Shown: in pieces, positions 15,090 through 25,658 of the stretch
Layout of the letters: each line of letters starts with the position of its first letter
How positions within the stretch are numbered: the stretch's first letter is position 1
Assembly (NCBI GenBank): GCA_016699575.1
Contig: CP064979.1
Span: 3,348,001-3,412,000 of the forward strand
DNA: 64,000 nt
Origin: Flavobacteriales bacterium
GTDB lineage: Bacteria; Bacteroidota; Bacteroidia; Flavobacteriales_F; PHOS-HE28
Direction: 5' to 3'
The notes under the pieces: generated by a model
The model's database searches: none
What the model saw: the letters and a program-made list of their open reading frames with translations, nothing else
Told to the model about the DNA's origin: nothing
Program-made: the position numbers and the translations under genes

Positions 15090-18002
15090 ATGACACGGTT
15101 TTTCCTCCCGGCGACCCGGTTCTTCAAGCCACTTTGCCTTACGGTTGCAAGCCTTGCAGGCAGCGGCTTGGTCGCCCAGCAGTTCTACGACCTGGGCACC
15201 GGAACGCAAACGAACGCGAACAACGACTACCCCGCACCTTATGGGAACGATTGGCCCGGTAGCCGCCATCAAATGGTTGTCCTGGCAAGCGAGCTGAACG
15301 GGTTGGGGATGGGAGCCGGTGACATTGTGAGCATCGCCTTCAACGTGGCAACACCGCAGGGAACCCCGCTCCAAGGATTCACGCTCAGCCTTGGCACCAC
15401 CACGGAGGCGGAAGCGCAGATACCGTGGATCACGGGCACGGCTCCGGTAATGGGCCCCGTCAGCTACACGGACGTCTTCGGTTGGAACACGCACGTGTTC
15501 GATGCTCCGTTCACGTGGGACGGCACCAGTAACCTCGTGGTGCAAACGTGCTTCTTCAACGGCAACGCAACGGCCAACGCCAGCATGTACTACACGCCGA
15601 CGACGTTCAACAGCGTGACCTACAGAGCAACGCCGAACGGCAACGTGTGCACGAGCAATACGGGCCAACTGTTGCTTTCCACGGATCGTCCGAACATGCG
15701 CTTCGGGTTCGAACCGCCGTTGGCCGTGCCGGTGGCGCAGTTCTTGGTTTCCCCGACCATCTCCTGCAATGGCGTCGTTGATTTCTCGGATGAAACGTCG
15801 GGTGTGCCGGATGACTGGCAATGGGATTTCGGCGATGGTTCAACGGACACTGTCCAGGATCCCGAGCACACGTACTTGAGCGATGGCGTGTACATCGTGC
15901 AGCTCATCGCCAGCAACATCCTGGGCACGGACACCGCCTTCGGTACGGTGACCGTGAACATCAACGGCCCGCAGCCCGCGCCGGGATGCGTTGTTTCCAG
16001 TCCCGGCACTGTGGCAGGGTTCGGTATCACCAGTGTGGCCTATGGCGATGTGAGCGTTACGAGCGCCGACGCTCTGACTGAAGGATACGCGGACAGGGCC
16101 TGCATGATGGACACGGTGCTTGTGGGCACCAGTTTCGACCTGGCTGTTGCATGCGGGACCCTTACCACGCACAACGTTCGCGTTTGGATCGATTGGGACA
16201 ACAGCGCCACCTTCGATGCCACGGAGCAGGTGGCCTCGGCGATCGCCGTCACCGGCATCAACGCTTCGATCAACGTGCCGGCAACCGCGGCGCTGAACAC
16301 GCCGTTGCGCATGCGCATCATGGCGGACTATGATTTCAGTCCTTTCCCGCAACCATGCACCGATCCGCAGTTCGGGCAAGCCGAGGATTACGGCATCGTG
16401 GTGATCGAGAACCCGCTGCCGCCTGATGCAGAATTCAGCGCGGCACCGACCACTACATGCGACGGCATCGTGCAGTTCACGGATCTATCGCTCAACGTTC
16501 CAACCGGTTGGACATGGGACTTCGGTGACGGGAACGGCAGCAACGATCAGAACCCGTTGCACACTTACGCAGCCAGCGGCACCTACACGGTGAGCCTCAC
16601 GGCCATCAACCCGAACGGTAGCGACACGGAAACACAGGTGAACGTTGTGGTCGTTGATCTGAACGGTCAGACCGCACCGCCGCTCTGCACCCCGCAAACC
16701 CAGAGCTGGTGCTGCGGCTATGGCATCCTTGGTGTTCAATTCGCGGGTATCAACAGCACCAGCCCTGATGGAAGTGAGGGCTACCAGGACCGCACATGCG
16801 GCAACCAGGCCGCGGTGACGGAAGGCAACAGCTATCCCATCAGCATTGCAACGGGCACCCAGAACAACTGCGATACCTATGTGTGGGTCGACCTGAACGG
16901 TGATGGTGACTTCACCGTCGGCGAACTGCTCTTCAGTGCATTGGGTACCACGAGCCCGAGCGGCACGGTGTACATACCGTCAAGCTCGGCCTTCGGTGTT
17001 CCCGTGCGCATACGGGTGGCCACGGAAGTCGTGGGAGAACTGACCGGCCCTTGCGATGCACCGCTCTTCGGGCAGGTTGAGGATTTCAGCGTGATCATCA
17101 CGCAGAACACGAATCCGCCTTCAGCAGTGTTCAGCGCAGATCCCACCACAACTTGCGATGGGGTCGTGGATTTCACTGACCTGAGCACGAACCTGCCTCA
17201 AAGTTGGAGTTGGGATTTCGGTGATGGCAACGGCAGCTCGGTCCAGAACCCTACGCATACTTACGCCGCCCCAGGTACCTATACGGTGAGCCTCACCGTA
17301 ACCAACAACAACGGCAGCGACACGGAAGTGCAGAACGGCTTGATCACGGTGCCTGAACCTGCGGCGTGCGATACCAATTTGGTGGACGACGCCCAGGACA
17401 TCACCGACACGGATTGCACGGGCATCGTGGCCGACGATGGTGGACCTGACAATGACTACACACCGGGAAGCAGTGGGTTGTTCACCATCGCGCCGACCAT
17501 CCCCGCCCAAGTGACCCTGACGTTCCTGTCGTTCGCCTTCGAGCCCAACGACGAACTGGTGATCTATGACGGCCCCGACGACCAAAGCCCGCTGATCGGT
17601 GCATACACTGGGCAGGGGCTCGGGGCGTTGGACAACAACGGCGTGTTCACCAGCACGAACGGTGCCTTGACCTTATGGCAGAACGCCAGCCCGGGCATGG
17701 TGGTGGACGACGGGTTCGTTGCAACATGGACCTGCAGCCCGGACGGCATTGTTGAGAACAGCGCTCCGTCGTTCCACTTGTCACCTGTTCCGGCCGACGA
17801 CGTGCTGAACGTCTTCTTTGCACAGCGATCGGATGCCACGCTGACCATAATGAATGCGCTTGGGGCAGTGCTTGAGCAGCGCGCCATTGCCAGTGCCACG
17901 GAACGGACCATCATCGACGTAAGCGCGTGGCCGGCCGGTCTGTATGCCCTTGCCCTGAGCGACAACAGCGGCCGCAGCACCAAAACGTTCGTGGTGCGAT
18001 GA
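15090..18002 (+). CDS. Secreted PKD/GEVED/CUB-like surface protein with T9SS type A domain
   Basis: 970 aa. Signal peptide at residues 1-28 (hydrophobic LCLTVASLAGSGLVAQ). Three PKD domains are marked by WDFGDGS/WDFGDGNGS near residues 240, 475 and 708. Two GEVED-type domains end in FGQAEDYGIVV and FGQVEDFSVII. A CUB-like domain at about 760-885 carries NDELVIYDGPDDQSPLIGAY. The last 80 residues are a type A sorting domain (FHLSPVPADDVLNVFF, ending TFVVR). Modular architecture suggests an adhesin or cell-surface binding protein. The ATG at 15090 starts the signal peptide. It overlaps the next gene by ATGA, so the two are co-translated. Confidence 0.85.
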   Translation: MTRFFLPATRFFKPLCLTVASLAGSGLVAQQFYDLGTGTQTNANNDYPAPYGNDWPGSRHQMVVLASELNGLGMGAGDIVSIAFNVATPQGTPLQGFTLSLGTTTEAEAQIPWITGTAPVMGPVSYTDVFGWNTHVFDAPFTWDGTSNLVVQTCFFNGNATANASMYYTPTTFNSVTYRATPNGNVCTSNTGQLLLSTDRPNMRFGFEPPLAVPVAQFLVSPTISCNGVVDFSDETSGVPDDWQWDFGDGSTDTVQDPEHTYLSDGVYIVQLIASNILGTDTAFGTVTVNINGPQPAPGCVVSSPGTVAGFGITSVAYGDVSVTSADALTEGYADRACMMDTVLVGTSFDLAVACGTLTTHNVRVWIDWDNSATFDATEQVASAIAVTGINASINVPATAALNTPLRMRIMADYDFSPFPQPCTDPQFGQAEDYGIVVIENPLPPDAEFSAAPTTTCDGIVQFTDLSLNVPTGWTWDFGDGNGSNDQNPLHTYAASGTYTVSLTAINPNGSDTETQVNVVVVDLNGQTAPPLCTPQTQSWCCGYGILGVQFAGINSTSPDGSEGYQDRTCGNQAAVTEGNSYPISIATGTQNNCDTYVWVDLNGDGDFTVGELLFSALGTTSPSGTVYIPSSSAFGVPVRIRVATEVVGELTGPCDAPLFGQVEDFSVIITQNTNPPSAVFSADPTTTCDGVVDFTDLSTNLPQSWSWDFGDGNGSSVQNPTHTYAAPGTYTVSLTVTNNNGSDTEVQNGLITVPEPAACDTNLVDDAQDITDTDCTGIVADDGGPDNDYTPGSSGLFTIAPTIPAQVTLTFLSFAFEPNDELVIYDGPDDQSPLIGAYTGQGLGALDNNGVFTSTNGALTLWQNASPGMVVDDGFVATWTCSPDGIVENSAPSFHLSPVPADDVLNVFFAQRSDATLTIMNALGAVLEQRAIASATERTIIDVSAWPAGLYALALSDNSGRSTKTFVVR

Positions 18003-21000
18003 ACCTGAACCATCTGATCCGTGCAGAACGCATGAAGCGACTCTTCCCCCGCGCATTGGCCGCCGCCACCTTGTTGGTCGGCCTCAACGTGCAAGCCTCG
18101 CACTTGATAGGCGGCAACCTTGGATACACCTACGTGGGTGAGACGGCGCCGGGCAGCGGCATGTACCGGTACAACGTGTACATGCAGTTCTTCATGAACT
18201 GCGGCCCGGACAGCAACTGGGAGACGCTCTATGAACTCCTGGGGCAGAACTACAACACGCCGTTGGAGGTCGGTGCCTACATCCAGGACATCAATAACCC
18301 CAACGCGGACAAGGCGCTGTACCAAGTAGTGAACCTGACCTTCCAAGACAGCTTGCAGATCATTCCTGACCTGCCGGACGGCTGCACGGTGGGGCAGGGG
18401 CTCTGCACGGTGCAAGGCAACTTCCTCGGCACGATCGATCTGCCCTTGAACTTCGCGGGGTACCATCTCTATTTTCAGCTCTGCTGCCGCAACAACGACA
18501 TCCTCAACCTTAACAACCCGGGCGGCACCGGGATCGGCTACTACGCTTTCGTACCACCGCCATTGGTGCAGAACAGCAGCCCGGTCTGGATCGGTATTCC
18601 CACACCGTTCCTCTGCATCAACGACACGAGCACCTTCGTCAACAGTGCCAGCGACCCGGACGGAGACCAGCTCATCTTCTCCTTTGAAGTGCCTTATGCA
18701 AGCGTTGACCAGGCCGGTGGATTGATCCCGCCGCCTTCACCGCTGCCCAACCCGGTTCCCACCGTTGCTTTTGCACCAGGCTTCAGCTTGGCGCAGCCGT
18801 TCGGCGCGGGTGGCTATTCCTTCATCAACGGTGCGACCGGACTAACGCAGTACATGCCGGTGCTGCAGGGAAACCATGTGGTGTCCGTTGAGGTGAAGGA
18901 GTACCGCAATGGCTTGTTGATCGGTCGTACACGAAGGGACCTTCAGCTGCAAGCCATTGTGTGCCCGCCGAACGCCACGCCCAACGTGAACGGCCAGTTG
19001 AACCTGAGCTATTCCGTTGCCGCTGGTGACCAACTGTGCTTCGATATGGACTTCGTTGACGCCGATGGCGATTCGCTCTACCTCACTGCGGCCGGCGCCA
19101 TTTTCGATCCGTTGCTGTTCAGCCCGGCGGCGACCATCGGCGCGCCTGACAGTGCGCTGGCCGCCATCAGCGCCACGTTCTGCTGGGACACGGAATGCGA
19201 CCAAGGTCAGGACCAGCCGTACCTCTTCAGCGTGAGCGTTAGTGACAACGGCTGCCCACCGAAGAACATCGATGTGGTCTTCCAAGTGACCGTGGTCCCG
19301 TTCGCAGGACCCGCTACGATCACCGGCCCTGCAGCGGTTTGCGGGAACAGCTCGGGAGTTGCATACTCCACCACCAATATCGCCAACGCGACCTATACAT
19401 GGACCGTTACGGGTGGTTCACTAGCAACCCAGAACGGTAACAGCATCACGGTCAACTGGGGTGGAGCGGGTGCCGGCTCCGTGAGCGTGTTCGCGACCGA
19501 TTCGCTGGGTTGTTCCTCAGCACCGATCAACCTGCCTGTAACGATCAATGCATTACCCGCTGCGGATGCGGGTCCTGATCAGCTGATCTGCCAGGGCGAT
19601 AGCGTTGCCATCGGCGGCGCCCCAACCGGTCCGCCCGGCAGCACCTTCAATTGGAGCAACTCCGGTTCGTTGAGCAGTGGTAGCGCGGCCAACCCCTTCG
19701 CATCGCCGACCACTACCACCACTTATGTCGTTACCGTTGCGAATGCGGGTTGTGTGGCCACCGACACGGTGGTGGTGAACATCAGCAATGTGGCGGTGAG
19801 CGCCGGACCTGATGCCGTGATCTGCTCGGGTGATACGGCGCAGCTGCAAGCCAGTGGTGGTTCGGGCTACCTGTGGTCGCCGGGTGCTACGCTGAGCAAT
19901 GATGCGATCGCGGATCCGCTGGCCTTCCCGACTTCCACCACTGTTTACGCAGTGCAGGTAACGGACAGCATCGGATGCGTGACCACGGACTCCGTGCAGG
20001 TGCTTGTGAATGAGCTGCCCATCGTTGATGCCGGCGCTGACAGCAGCATCTGCCTGAACACGTCGATCGTGCTCGGCGGTGCACCGACGGGCCCGGTCGG
20101 AAGCACTTTCGATTGGAACCAGGCCGGTACGCTCGATAGCGACACCTTGGCCAACCCGACCGCCACACCAACGCAGACCACCACCTACACTGTGACGGTT
20201 ACCGATCTGAACGGATGTGTTGCGCAGGACAACATCGAGATAACTGTGCTGAACCTGCCCAACGTTGATGCGGGCCCCGATCAGAGCATTTGCCCCGGTG
20301 ACAGTGCCCAGTTGAACGGAACGGCAGGCCCTGGTGCGACCTGGTCGCCCATCATCGGGTTGAGCGATCCCAACGACCTCGATCCGTTGGCCTCACCTCC
20401 GTCAACCACGGTTTATGTGCTGGAACGCACCGCGGCCAATGGTTGCAGTAACACCGACAGCGTTACAGTGGTCGTTTTCCCAGCGGCGCAGGCGAACGCT
20501 GGTCAGGACCAAAGCACCTGCCTGGGTGACACGGTGCAGCTGAACGTCACGGGAGGTACTGCGGTTTGGTCGCCTTCAACATCTCTGAGCGATCCGAACA
20601 TCAGCAACCCATTGGCTTTCCCGGACACCACGACGCTTTACACCGTGGTGGTGACGGACGGCAATGGTTGTTCTGCAACCGACAGTGTGCTTGTGACCGT
20701 TACCGCGCCCATCAGTGCCGGCGGCGATGGCAGTGTGACCATCTGCAGCAACACGAGCGCATGGCTGTTCGACCACCTCGTAGGTCCTTATGATACGACA
20801 GGATCTTGGCTCAGCCCTGCTTTTGCGAACGACAATGCGGACTTCGACCCATCATTGGGCGACCAGCCAGGCACGTGGTACTATGTCGTTCAGGTTGCCA
20901 ACTCAGCATGCCCTGCGGATACTGCGACGGTTGAGGTGGCCGTGAACCAACTGCCGGATGCAGGCTTCGGCGACAGTTTGACGGTTTGCAGCAGCGATGC

Positions 21001-23098
21001 GCCCTTTGACTTCCCGTTGAGCATCGGGGTGGATACCAATGGTGTATGGACGGGGCCCTTCAACCTGCCGAACGATGGCACCTATATCCCCGGCACCAGC
21101 GAGCAGGGCACGTACTCGTACATCCTCCTCGGCAGTGCGCCGTGCCCGAACGACACTGTGTTCTTCACAGTATCGGAAGTGCTTGCCCTCAACCCGGGCC
21201 AGAGCAACGCGGTAACCGCATGCGGAAGTGGTGTGCCGTTCAATTTGATCGACTCTTTGGGCGGCAATCCGGACCAGAACGGTTCGTGGACCGGCCCGAA
21301 CAATCAACCGCACGGCAGCACGTTAGACCCTTCGGTGGATGATGATGGTACATACACGTACACCGTGGCAGGGGGCACCGCGTGCGAAGCCAGCACCACG
21401 TTGGAAGTGAACGTGCAAGTGCCTCCAGCTGATGCAGGCAACAACCTTGCGCTGTGCATCGGTGATACCGTGCAGTTGAATGCCAGCGGAGGAACGGATT
21501 ACAGCTGGTCACCCGTAACCGACCTGAGCGATGCGGCCATTTCCGGCCCGCTCGCCTTCCCGACTTCCACCACCACCTACACCGTTAGCGTTACGGACGG
21601 GTTGGGGTGCGTTGCAACGGATTCCGTTGTCGTTACGGTGAACCCCCTGCCTGTGGCGGACGCTGGACCCGATGAGGCGGTGTGCACCGGAAGTTCCGTG
21701 AACATCGGCGGGAACCCCACCGGCCCCGGTGGTAGCACCTATGTGTGGTCGCCGAGCGCTGGCCTCAGCAGCACCACCAACGCCAATCCGGATGCTTCGC
21801 CCACGGACACAACGACCTACGTGGTGCAAGTGACCGATGGCAACACCTGCGTTCAGACGGATACGATGACGGTGGTCGTGTATGCATTGCCGAGCGTCTT
21901 CGCAGGCAATGACACGTCGTTCTGTACAAGCACCTCGGTGCAGCTGAATGCACAAGGTTCCGGCGACTTCGCATGGACGCCGACCGCCGGACTCAACGAT
22001 CCGAACATCGCCAACCCGGTCGCGTCGCCTTCCGCGAACACCACTTACACGGTAACGCTAACGGACGGGAACGGCTGTGTGGCATCGGATGACATCAACG
22101 TGAGCATCGATCCGTTGCCCACCGTGGATGCCGGACCGGACCTGTGGGTGTGCCCTGGCTTCGGTGAGCAGTTGCAAGGCAGTGGCACTGGTACCTTCTC
22201 TTGGGCGCCTTCCACCGACCTGAACGATGCCAACGTGGCCAACCCCGTGGCCGACCCGCCGACCAGCACGGTCTATACGCTCACGGTAACCAGCGGCACG
22301 GGCTGCACGGCCAGCGATGCCATGACGCTCACCGTGAACAGCGACCCGCCTGTGGATGCAGGGCCCGACCAGTCGATCTGCTTGGGGCAGCAGGTGGTGA
22401 TCGGTGGTGCGCCCACGAGCATTGCGGGGAGCTCCTACGCTTGGTCGCCCAGTGCCACGTTGAACAACCCAACGGACGGTAACCCGCTGGCCACGCCCAC
22501 TGCGACAACCACTTACACCGTGGTGGTCACCAACGACACCTGCACCAGCAGTGATCAAGTGACGGTGCTAATCCAAGGCGTTGCTGAGGCGGCCTTCAAT
22601 GTGCGCTTTGAACCAGGCTGCGATGGATTGCGCGCCTTCTTCACCGATCTGAGCACCGCTCCCGAGAGCTGGTTCTGGGATTTCGGCGGTGGAGCCACGA
22701 GCACCGAACAGAACCCGCAATACGTGCTCACCTATGGTCAGAGCATCGACGTGACCTTGACCATCACCGATGCGTTCGGTTGCACGGATGAAGTGACCCA
22801 GAACTACAACCCTGGCAACTACGAGGACAACGTTCAGCTGAGCGTGCCCAACGTGTTCACCCCGAACGGCGATGGCATGAACGATGTCTTTACGCTGAAC
22901 ACCGACGCTGAGCTAGGGCCTTGCACCAAGATGCTGGTGTACAACCGCTGGGGCCAGAAAGAGTTCGAGAGCCTTGGTGCCAACATCGTGTGGGACGGCC
23001 GCAACTTCGGTGGCATTGAGTGCACCACAGGTACATACTTCTACGTCATCGACGTCAAGGGCATGAGCTTCGAAGGCACCGTTTTCCTCAACCGGTAA
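17999..23098 (+). CDS. Giant repeat adhesin with gliding-motility-associated (T9SS type B) C-terminus
   Basis: 1699 aa from ATG 17999 (overlapping the upstream stop); MKRLFPRALAAATLLVGLNV at 18032 is an equally good start. After an N-terminal region (about 30-470) come about 12-13 Ig-like modules of 75-85 aa marked by DAGPDQSICxGDSVxLxG variants and TTTYTVxVTDxxGC. Then follow a PKD-like domain (WFWDFGGGAT, about 1555) and a CHU_C/type B domain (VPNVFTPNGDGMNDVFTL, YNRWGQKEFES, GTYFYVIDVKG). It is likely exported by T9SS and displayed on the cell surface as a filamentous adhesin. Confidence 0.85.
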   Translation: MNLNHLIRAERMKRLFPRALAAATLLVGLNVQASHLIGGNLGYTYVGETAPGSGMYRYNVYMQFFMNCGPDSNWETLYELLGQNYNTPLEVGAYIQDINNPNADKALYQVVNLTFQDSLQIIPDLPDGCTVGQGLCTVQGNFLGTIDLPLNFAGYHLYFQLCCRNNDILNLNNPGGTGIGYYAFVPPPLVQNSSPVWIGIPTPFLCINDTSTFVNSASDPDGDQLIFSFEVPYASVDQAGGLIPPPSPLPNPVPTVAFAPGFSLAQPFGAGGYSFINGATGLTQYMPVLQGNHVVSVEVKEYRNGLLIGRTRRDLQLQAIVCPPNATPNVNGQLNLSYSVAAGDQLCFDMDFVDADGDSLYLTAAGAIFDPLLFSPAATIGAPDSALAAISATFCWDTECDQGQDQPYLFSVSVSDNGCPPKNIDVVFQVTVVPFAGPATITGPAAVCGNSSGVAYSTTNIANATYTWTVTGGSLATQNGNSITVNWGGAGAGSVSVFATDSLGCSSAPINLPVTINALPAADAGPDQLICQGDSVAIGGAPTGPPGSTFNWSNSGSLSSGSAANPFASPTTTTTYVVTVANAGCVATDTVVVNISNVAVSAGPDAVICSGDTAQLQASGGSGYLWSPGATLSNDAIADPLAFPTSTTVYAVQVTDSIGCVTTDSVQVLVNELPIVDAGADSSICLNTSIVLGGAPTGPVGSTFDWNQAGTLDSDTLANPTATPTQTTTYTVTVTDLNGCVAQDNIEITVLNLPNVDAGPDQSICPGDSAQLNGTAGPGATWSPIIGLSDPNDLDPLASPPSTTVYVLERTAANGCSNTDSVTVVVFPAAQANAGQDQSTCLGDTVQLNVTGGTAVWSPSTSLSDPNISNPLAFPDTTTLYTVVVTDGNGCSATDSVLVTVTAPISAGGDGSVTICSNTSAWLFDHLVGPYDTTGSWLSPAFANDNADFDPSLGDQPGTWYYVVQVANSACPADTATVEVAVNQLPDAGFGDSLTVCSSDAPFDFPLSIGVDTNGVWTGPFNLPNDGTYIPGTSEQGTYSYILLGSAPCPNDTVFFTVSEVLALNPGQSNAVTACGSGVPFNLIDSLGGNPDQNGSWTGPNNQPHGSTLDPSVDDDGTYTYTVAGGTACEASTTLEVNVQVPPADAGNNLALCIGDTVQLNASGGTDYSWSPVTDLSDAAISGPLAFPTSTTTYTVSVTDGLGCVATDSVVVTVNPLPVADAGPDEAVCTGSSVNIGGNPTGPGGSTYVWSPSAGLSSTTNANPDASPTDTTTYVVQVTDGNTCVQTDTMTVVVYALPSVFAGNDTSFCTSTSVQLNAQGSGDFAWTPTAGLNDPNIANPVASPSANTTYTVTLTDGNGCVASDDINVSIDPLPTVDAGPDLWVCPGFGEQLQGSGTGTFSWAPSTDLNDANVANPVADPPTSTVYTLTVTSGTGCTASDAMTLTVNSDPPVDAGPDQSICLGQQVVIGGAPTSIAGSSYAWSPSATLNNPTDGNPLATPTATTTYTVVVTNDTCTSSDQVTVLIQGVAEAAFNVRFEPGCDGLRAFFTDLSTAPESWFWDFGGGATSTEQNPQYVLTYGQSIDVTLTITDAFGCTDEVTQNYNPGNYEDNVQLSVPNVFTPNGDGMNDVFTLNTDAELGPCTKMLVYNRWGQKEFESLGANIVWDGRNFGGIECTTGTYFYVIDVKGMSFEGTVFLNR

Positions 23099-23111
23099 AC
23101 CACTACTGACC

Positions 23112-23825
23112 ATGAAAGGGTTCGCACTGCTCGCCATTGCCGCCGCTGGCTACGGCGTTCATTCCTATAACTCGTCCGATTGCGTGAAAGGCGCAGGGGA
23201 CGCGGTGAAGAAAGACCTGTCCGTTGGTGCGTTCCATGGGGTGCACGTCATGGGCTCCTTGTCGGTGGAGCTGACGCAAGCTGCCACGCAGAGCGTTCAG
23301 GTGGAAGGTCAGCCCAACCTGGTGGACCTCGTGGAGACCACCGTTGAGAACGGCATCTGGAAGATCGGAACGAGCAAGTGCTACAGCACCGACAAGCCGT
23401 TCGTGGTGCGCATCAATGTGCCGAGCATCGACCGCGTGGCCGTGATGGGCAGCGGCGATGTAAAGGGCAAGAACCAGTTCGGTGCCGATAAGGTGGACAT
23501 CGACGTGCAAGGCAGTGGCGATGTGACCATGACCTTCAACTGCAAGAGCCTTGAAGCAACGGTGCAGGGCAGCGGCGACATCAAGTTGGGCGGCGAATGC
23601 CAGGAGCTGGTGGCCACCGTGCAGGGTAGCGGCGATGTGAAAGCCGTGGAGATGAAGAGCCAACGCGCCATGGCCACCGTCACTGGTAGTGGCGATGTTA
23701 CCGTGGCCGTGCTCGAAAGCCTCAACGCCAAGGTGACCGGCAGCGGCGATGTGAAGTACAAAGGCAAGCCGAAGGAGGTGAAGAGCAGCATCACCGGCAG
23801 CGGCGATGTGAGCGAGCTGAAGTGA
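23112..23825 (+). CDS. DUF2807 (head GIN) beta-helix protein
   Basis: 237 aa. Short hydrophobic N-terminus (GFALLAIAAAGYGVHS) suggesting export. The body is a right-handed beta-helix-like DUF2807 domain with seven evenly spaced turns marked GSGDV or GSGDI (first MGSGDVKGK, last TGSGDVSELK), about 18-22 residues apart. Members are called putative auto-transporter adhesins in Bacteroidota, but there is no barrel here. It lies 13 nt downstream of the giant adhesin gene and overlaps the next gene as TGATG, so it is part of the same transcript. Confidence 0.8.
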   Translation: MKGFALLAIAAAGYGVHSYNSSDCVKGAGDAVKKDLSVGAFHGVHVMGSLSVELTQAATQSVQVEGQPNLVDLVETTVENGIWKIGTSKCYSTDKPFVVRINVPSIDRVAVMGSGDVKGKNQFGADKVDIDVQGSGDVTMTFNCKSLEATVQGSGDIKLGGECQELVATVQGSGDVKAVEMKSQRAMATVTGSGDVTVAVLESLNAKVTGSGDVKYKGKPKEVKSSITGSGDVSELK

Positions 23826-24568
23826 TGCGCGACGCCAGTTGGTTTGCCGGTGCCCTAGTGCTCTTGGTGAGCGCATGCGGCGGAAACAACACGGAAGGCA
23901 CGGCCACTGTGGTTGAGCCCCAGCGCGACACCTCCCATTGGCATGGCCCCAGCGCACTTGAGCGGGTGCACTTCCCCCAGGTAGCGGACAACATAAAGCA
24001 CGACACGCTGGCGGTGCAGATCACCTTCGACCTGCTGGACGGCACGCATCTGATGGTCGCGGCCAATGCTGAAGAGACCTTTGAAGGATTGGCGCTATAC
24101 CGCTACCGTGCTCGGCCGGACAGCAGCTCGGAAGTCTTGGCACGTTCTTCCCCCGCGTATGACAGCTGGACGATGTTCCCGACTTTCTTCAGGGCGCCGG
24201 ACAAGTCGTGGCCGCTGGTGGTGTTCGCGAACTTCGGCGAGAAGCAGAGCTGGGGCCAGAAGTTGATGCTGTTGGACAGTAACGGGTTCTCGGATACCGG
24301 GTTCCTGGAGGTAGCGCTACCGGTGCGCGTCAACGAACAGGACTCGGCCTATCTGAAGCGTGAGAGCATAGCGCCGTTCTTGCGGTTGTTCGGCGATTCG
24401 CTCGAATTCGCGTGCGATAGCCTTTACATCTACGACGATGGTGCCGGAGGCCGGGACCGCATCGTTGCTGCACGCGCTGCGCGCTATGTGCTCGGCAATG
24501 GACAACCGATCCTGTACCTGGAAGGGCTGCAAGTAACGGCTGCCCCTCCGGACAGCCCCGCCCTCTAG
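23825..24568 (+). CDS. Putative lipoprotein of unknown function
   Basis: 247 aa. Lipobox-like FAGALVLLVSACGGN gives a lipidated Cys near residue 19. The rest is a soluble beta-rich domain with no motif I recognise. ATG 23825 shares its first base with the stop of the DUF2807 gene. It converges with the methyltransferase gene with only 4 nt between stops. Confidence 0.65.
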   Translation: MRDASWFAGALVLLVSACGGNNTEGTATVVEPQRDTSHWHGPSALERVHFPQVADNIKHDTLAVQITFDLLDGTHLMVAANAEETFEGLALYRYRARPDSSSEVLARSSPAYDSWTMFPTFFRAPDKSWPLVVFANFGEKQSWGQKLMLLDSNGFSDTGFLEVALPVRVNEQDSAYLKRESIAPFLRLFGDSLEFACDSLYIYDDGAGGRDRIVAARAARYVLGNGQPILYLEGLQVTAAPPDSPAL

Positions 24569-24572
24569 CTCC

Positions 24573-25658
24573 TCAGACCATGCACTTCCACAGGGAGTGC
24601 CCGAGCCCCACGTTGTCGCGTTCTTCCACCACGCGCAGCCCGGCACGTTCCACCAGCGGCTTGAAGGTTTCAGCACGGTACATGCGGCTGTTGCCGTTGG
24701 CAATGGCCGTGAAGTAGAGCGATGTGGCGGCGAGCGAGAACGCTGCGGCCTCGTGTTCCTGCCGATCGATGAAGGTCTCCATGATCCATAGCACGGTGTC
24801 CTTGGTCATGGCTGCCCTGGCCTTGCGCAGGATGCTGACCACCTCTTCCTCACTGAAGCAATCCAGGAACTGGCTCATCCAGATCACATCGGCACCATCG
24901 GGCAACGTGCTGTTCGGGTCGAGCATGTCGCTGGGGACAGTGCGCAGACGATCCGCATGGCCGGCCGCTGTGATGTTGCGTTCCACTTCGCGCAGTTGCC
25001 CCGGTAGGTCCACCACCACCAGTTGCACATCGGCATCGTGGCGAAGGCAGGCGAGCGCCCACTTGCCCGTGTTGCCACCTACGTCCATCAGGGTCTTTGG
25101 CCGGTGCTCAAAGACGATCGGCAATGCCTCGGGGAAGGACCGGTCGCTGTAATAGTGGTCGAACGCGAACCAGCTCCTGCGCACCTGCTCCGGCAGGCTC
25201 TTGAGCGCCTGGTACACGGTCGGCCATTCACCGAACACTTTCAGGCCGCTGGGTCTTCCGGTGCGCAGTGCTTCCTCCAGGTGCATGGTGCCTTCGTAGC
25301 AGACGTCACCCACGAAATCCATGTTGGCGATCGTCATCTCGTCGCTGGCGAGCATGTAGCCCGTCTTGGTAACGCCGTAGCGTTCGCCTTTGCGCCAGAG
25401 CACCTCGCTGGTGAGGCCCATGTCAACGAGCACGGTGACCGCGTAATGGCTGAGCCCGCTCGTTTCCATCATGGCGCCGAAGTCCAAGCCGTCATCGCCT
25501 GACTTGTCCAATGCCTGGAGAAGGCCGGTCTTGCGCATGATCCAGCATGCCTGGAAAACGATGGGGCCGAAGGCGATGCGCTGCGCAGCGCTGCGTGCTT
25601 CGGCGGCGGTCGGACCCGTGTTGGTGCGTGCGGGGCGGCTCAAGGTTTTGATCGTCAT
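24573..25658 (-). CDS. SAM-dependent O-methyltransferase (class I, acetylserotonin-MT type)
   Basis: 361 aa. An N-terminal helical dimerisation-type region with a winged-helix look (HYAVTVLVDMGLTSEVLWRK) precedes the Rossmann SAM site TLMDVGGNTGKWAL (about residue 190), VVVDLPGQL (acidic SAM-binding loop) and DVIWMSQFLDCFSEEEVVSIL. This matches small-molecule O-methyltransferases. The ATG overlaps the stop of the FAD enzyme gene (ATGA). Last gene of the minus-strand set that looks like a pigment/aryl-lipid pathway; probable substrate a phenolic ring. Confidence 0.8.
   Translation of the reverse strand: MTIKTLSRPARTNTGPTAAEARSAAQRIAFGPIVFQACWIMRKTGLLQALDKSGDDGLDFGAMMETSGLSHYAVTVLVDMGLTSEVLWRKGERYGVTKTGYMLASDEMTIANMDFVGDVCYEGTMHLEEALRTGRPSGLKVFGEWPTVYQALKSLPEQVRRSWFAFDHYYSDRSFPEALPIVFEHRPKTLMDVGGNTGKWALACLRHDADVQLVVVDLPGQLREVERNITAAGHADRLRTVPSDMLDPNSTLPDGADVIWMSQFLDCFSEEEVVSILRKARAAMTKDTVLWIMETFIDRQEHEAAAFSLAATSLYFTAIANGNSRMYRAETFKPLVERAGLRVVEERDNVGLGHSLWKCMV

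Noticed and set aside
19550..22560. Regularly spaced repeats that might suggest a CRISPR array
   Set aside because: Repeats are 225-260 bp apart, diverged at DNA level and conserved as protein modules in one open frame.
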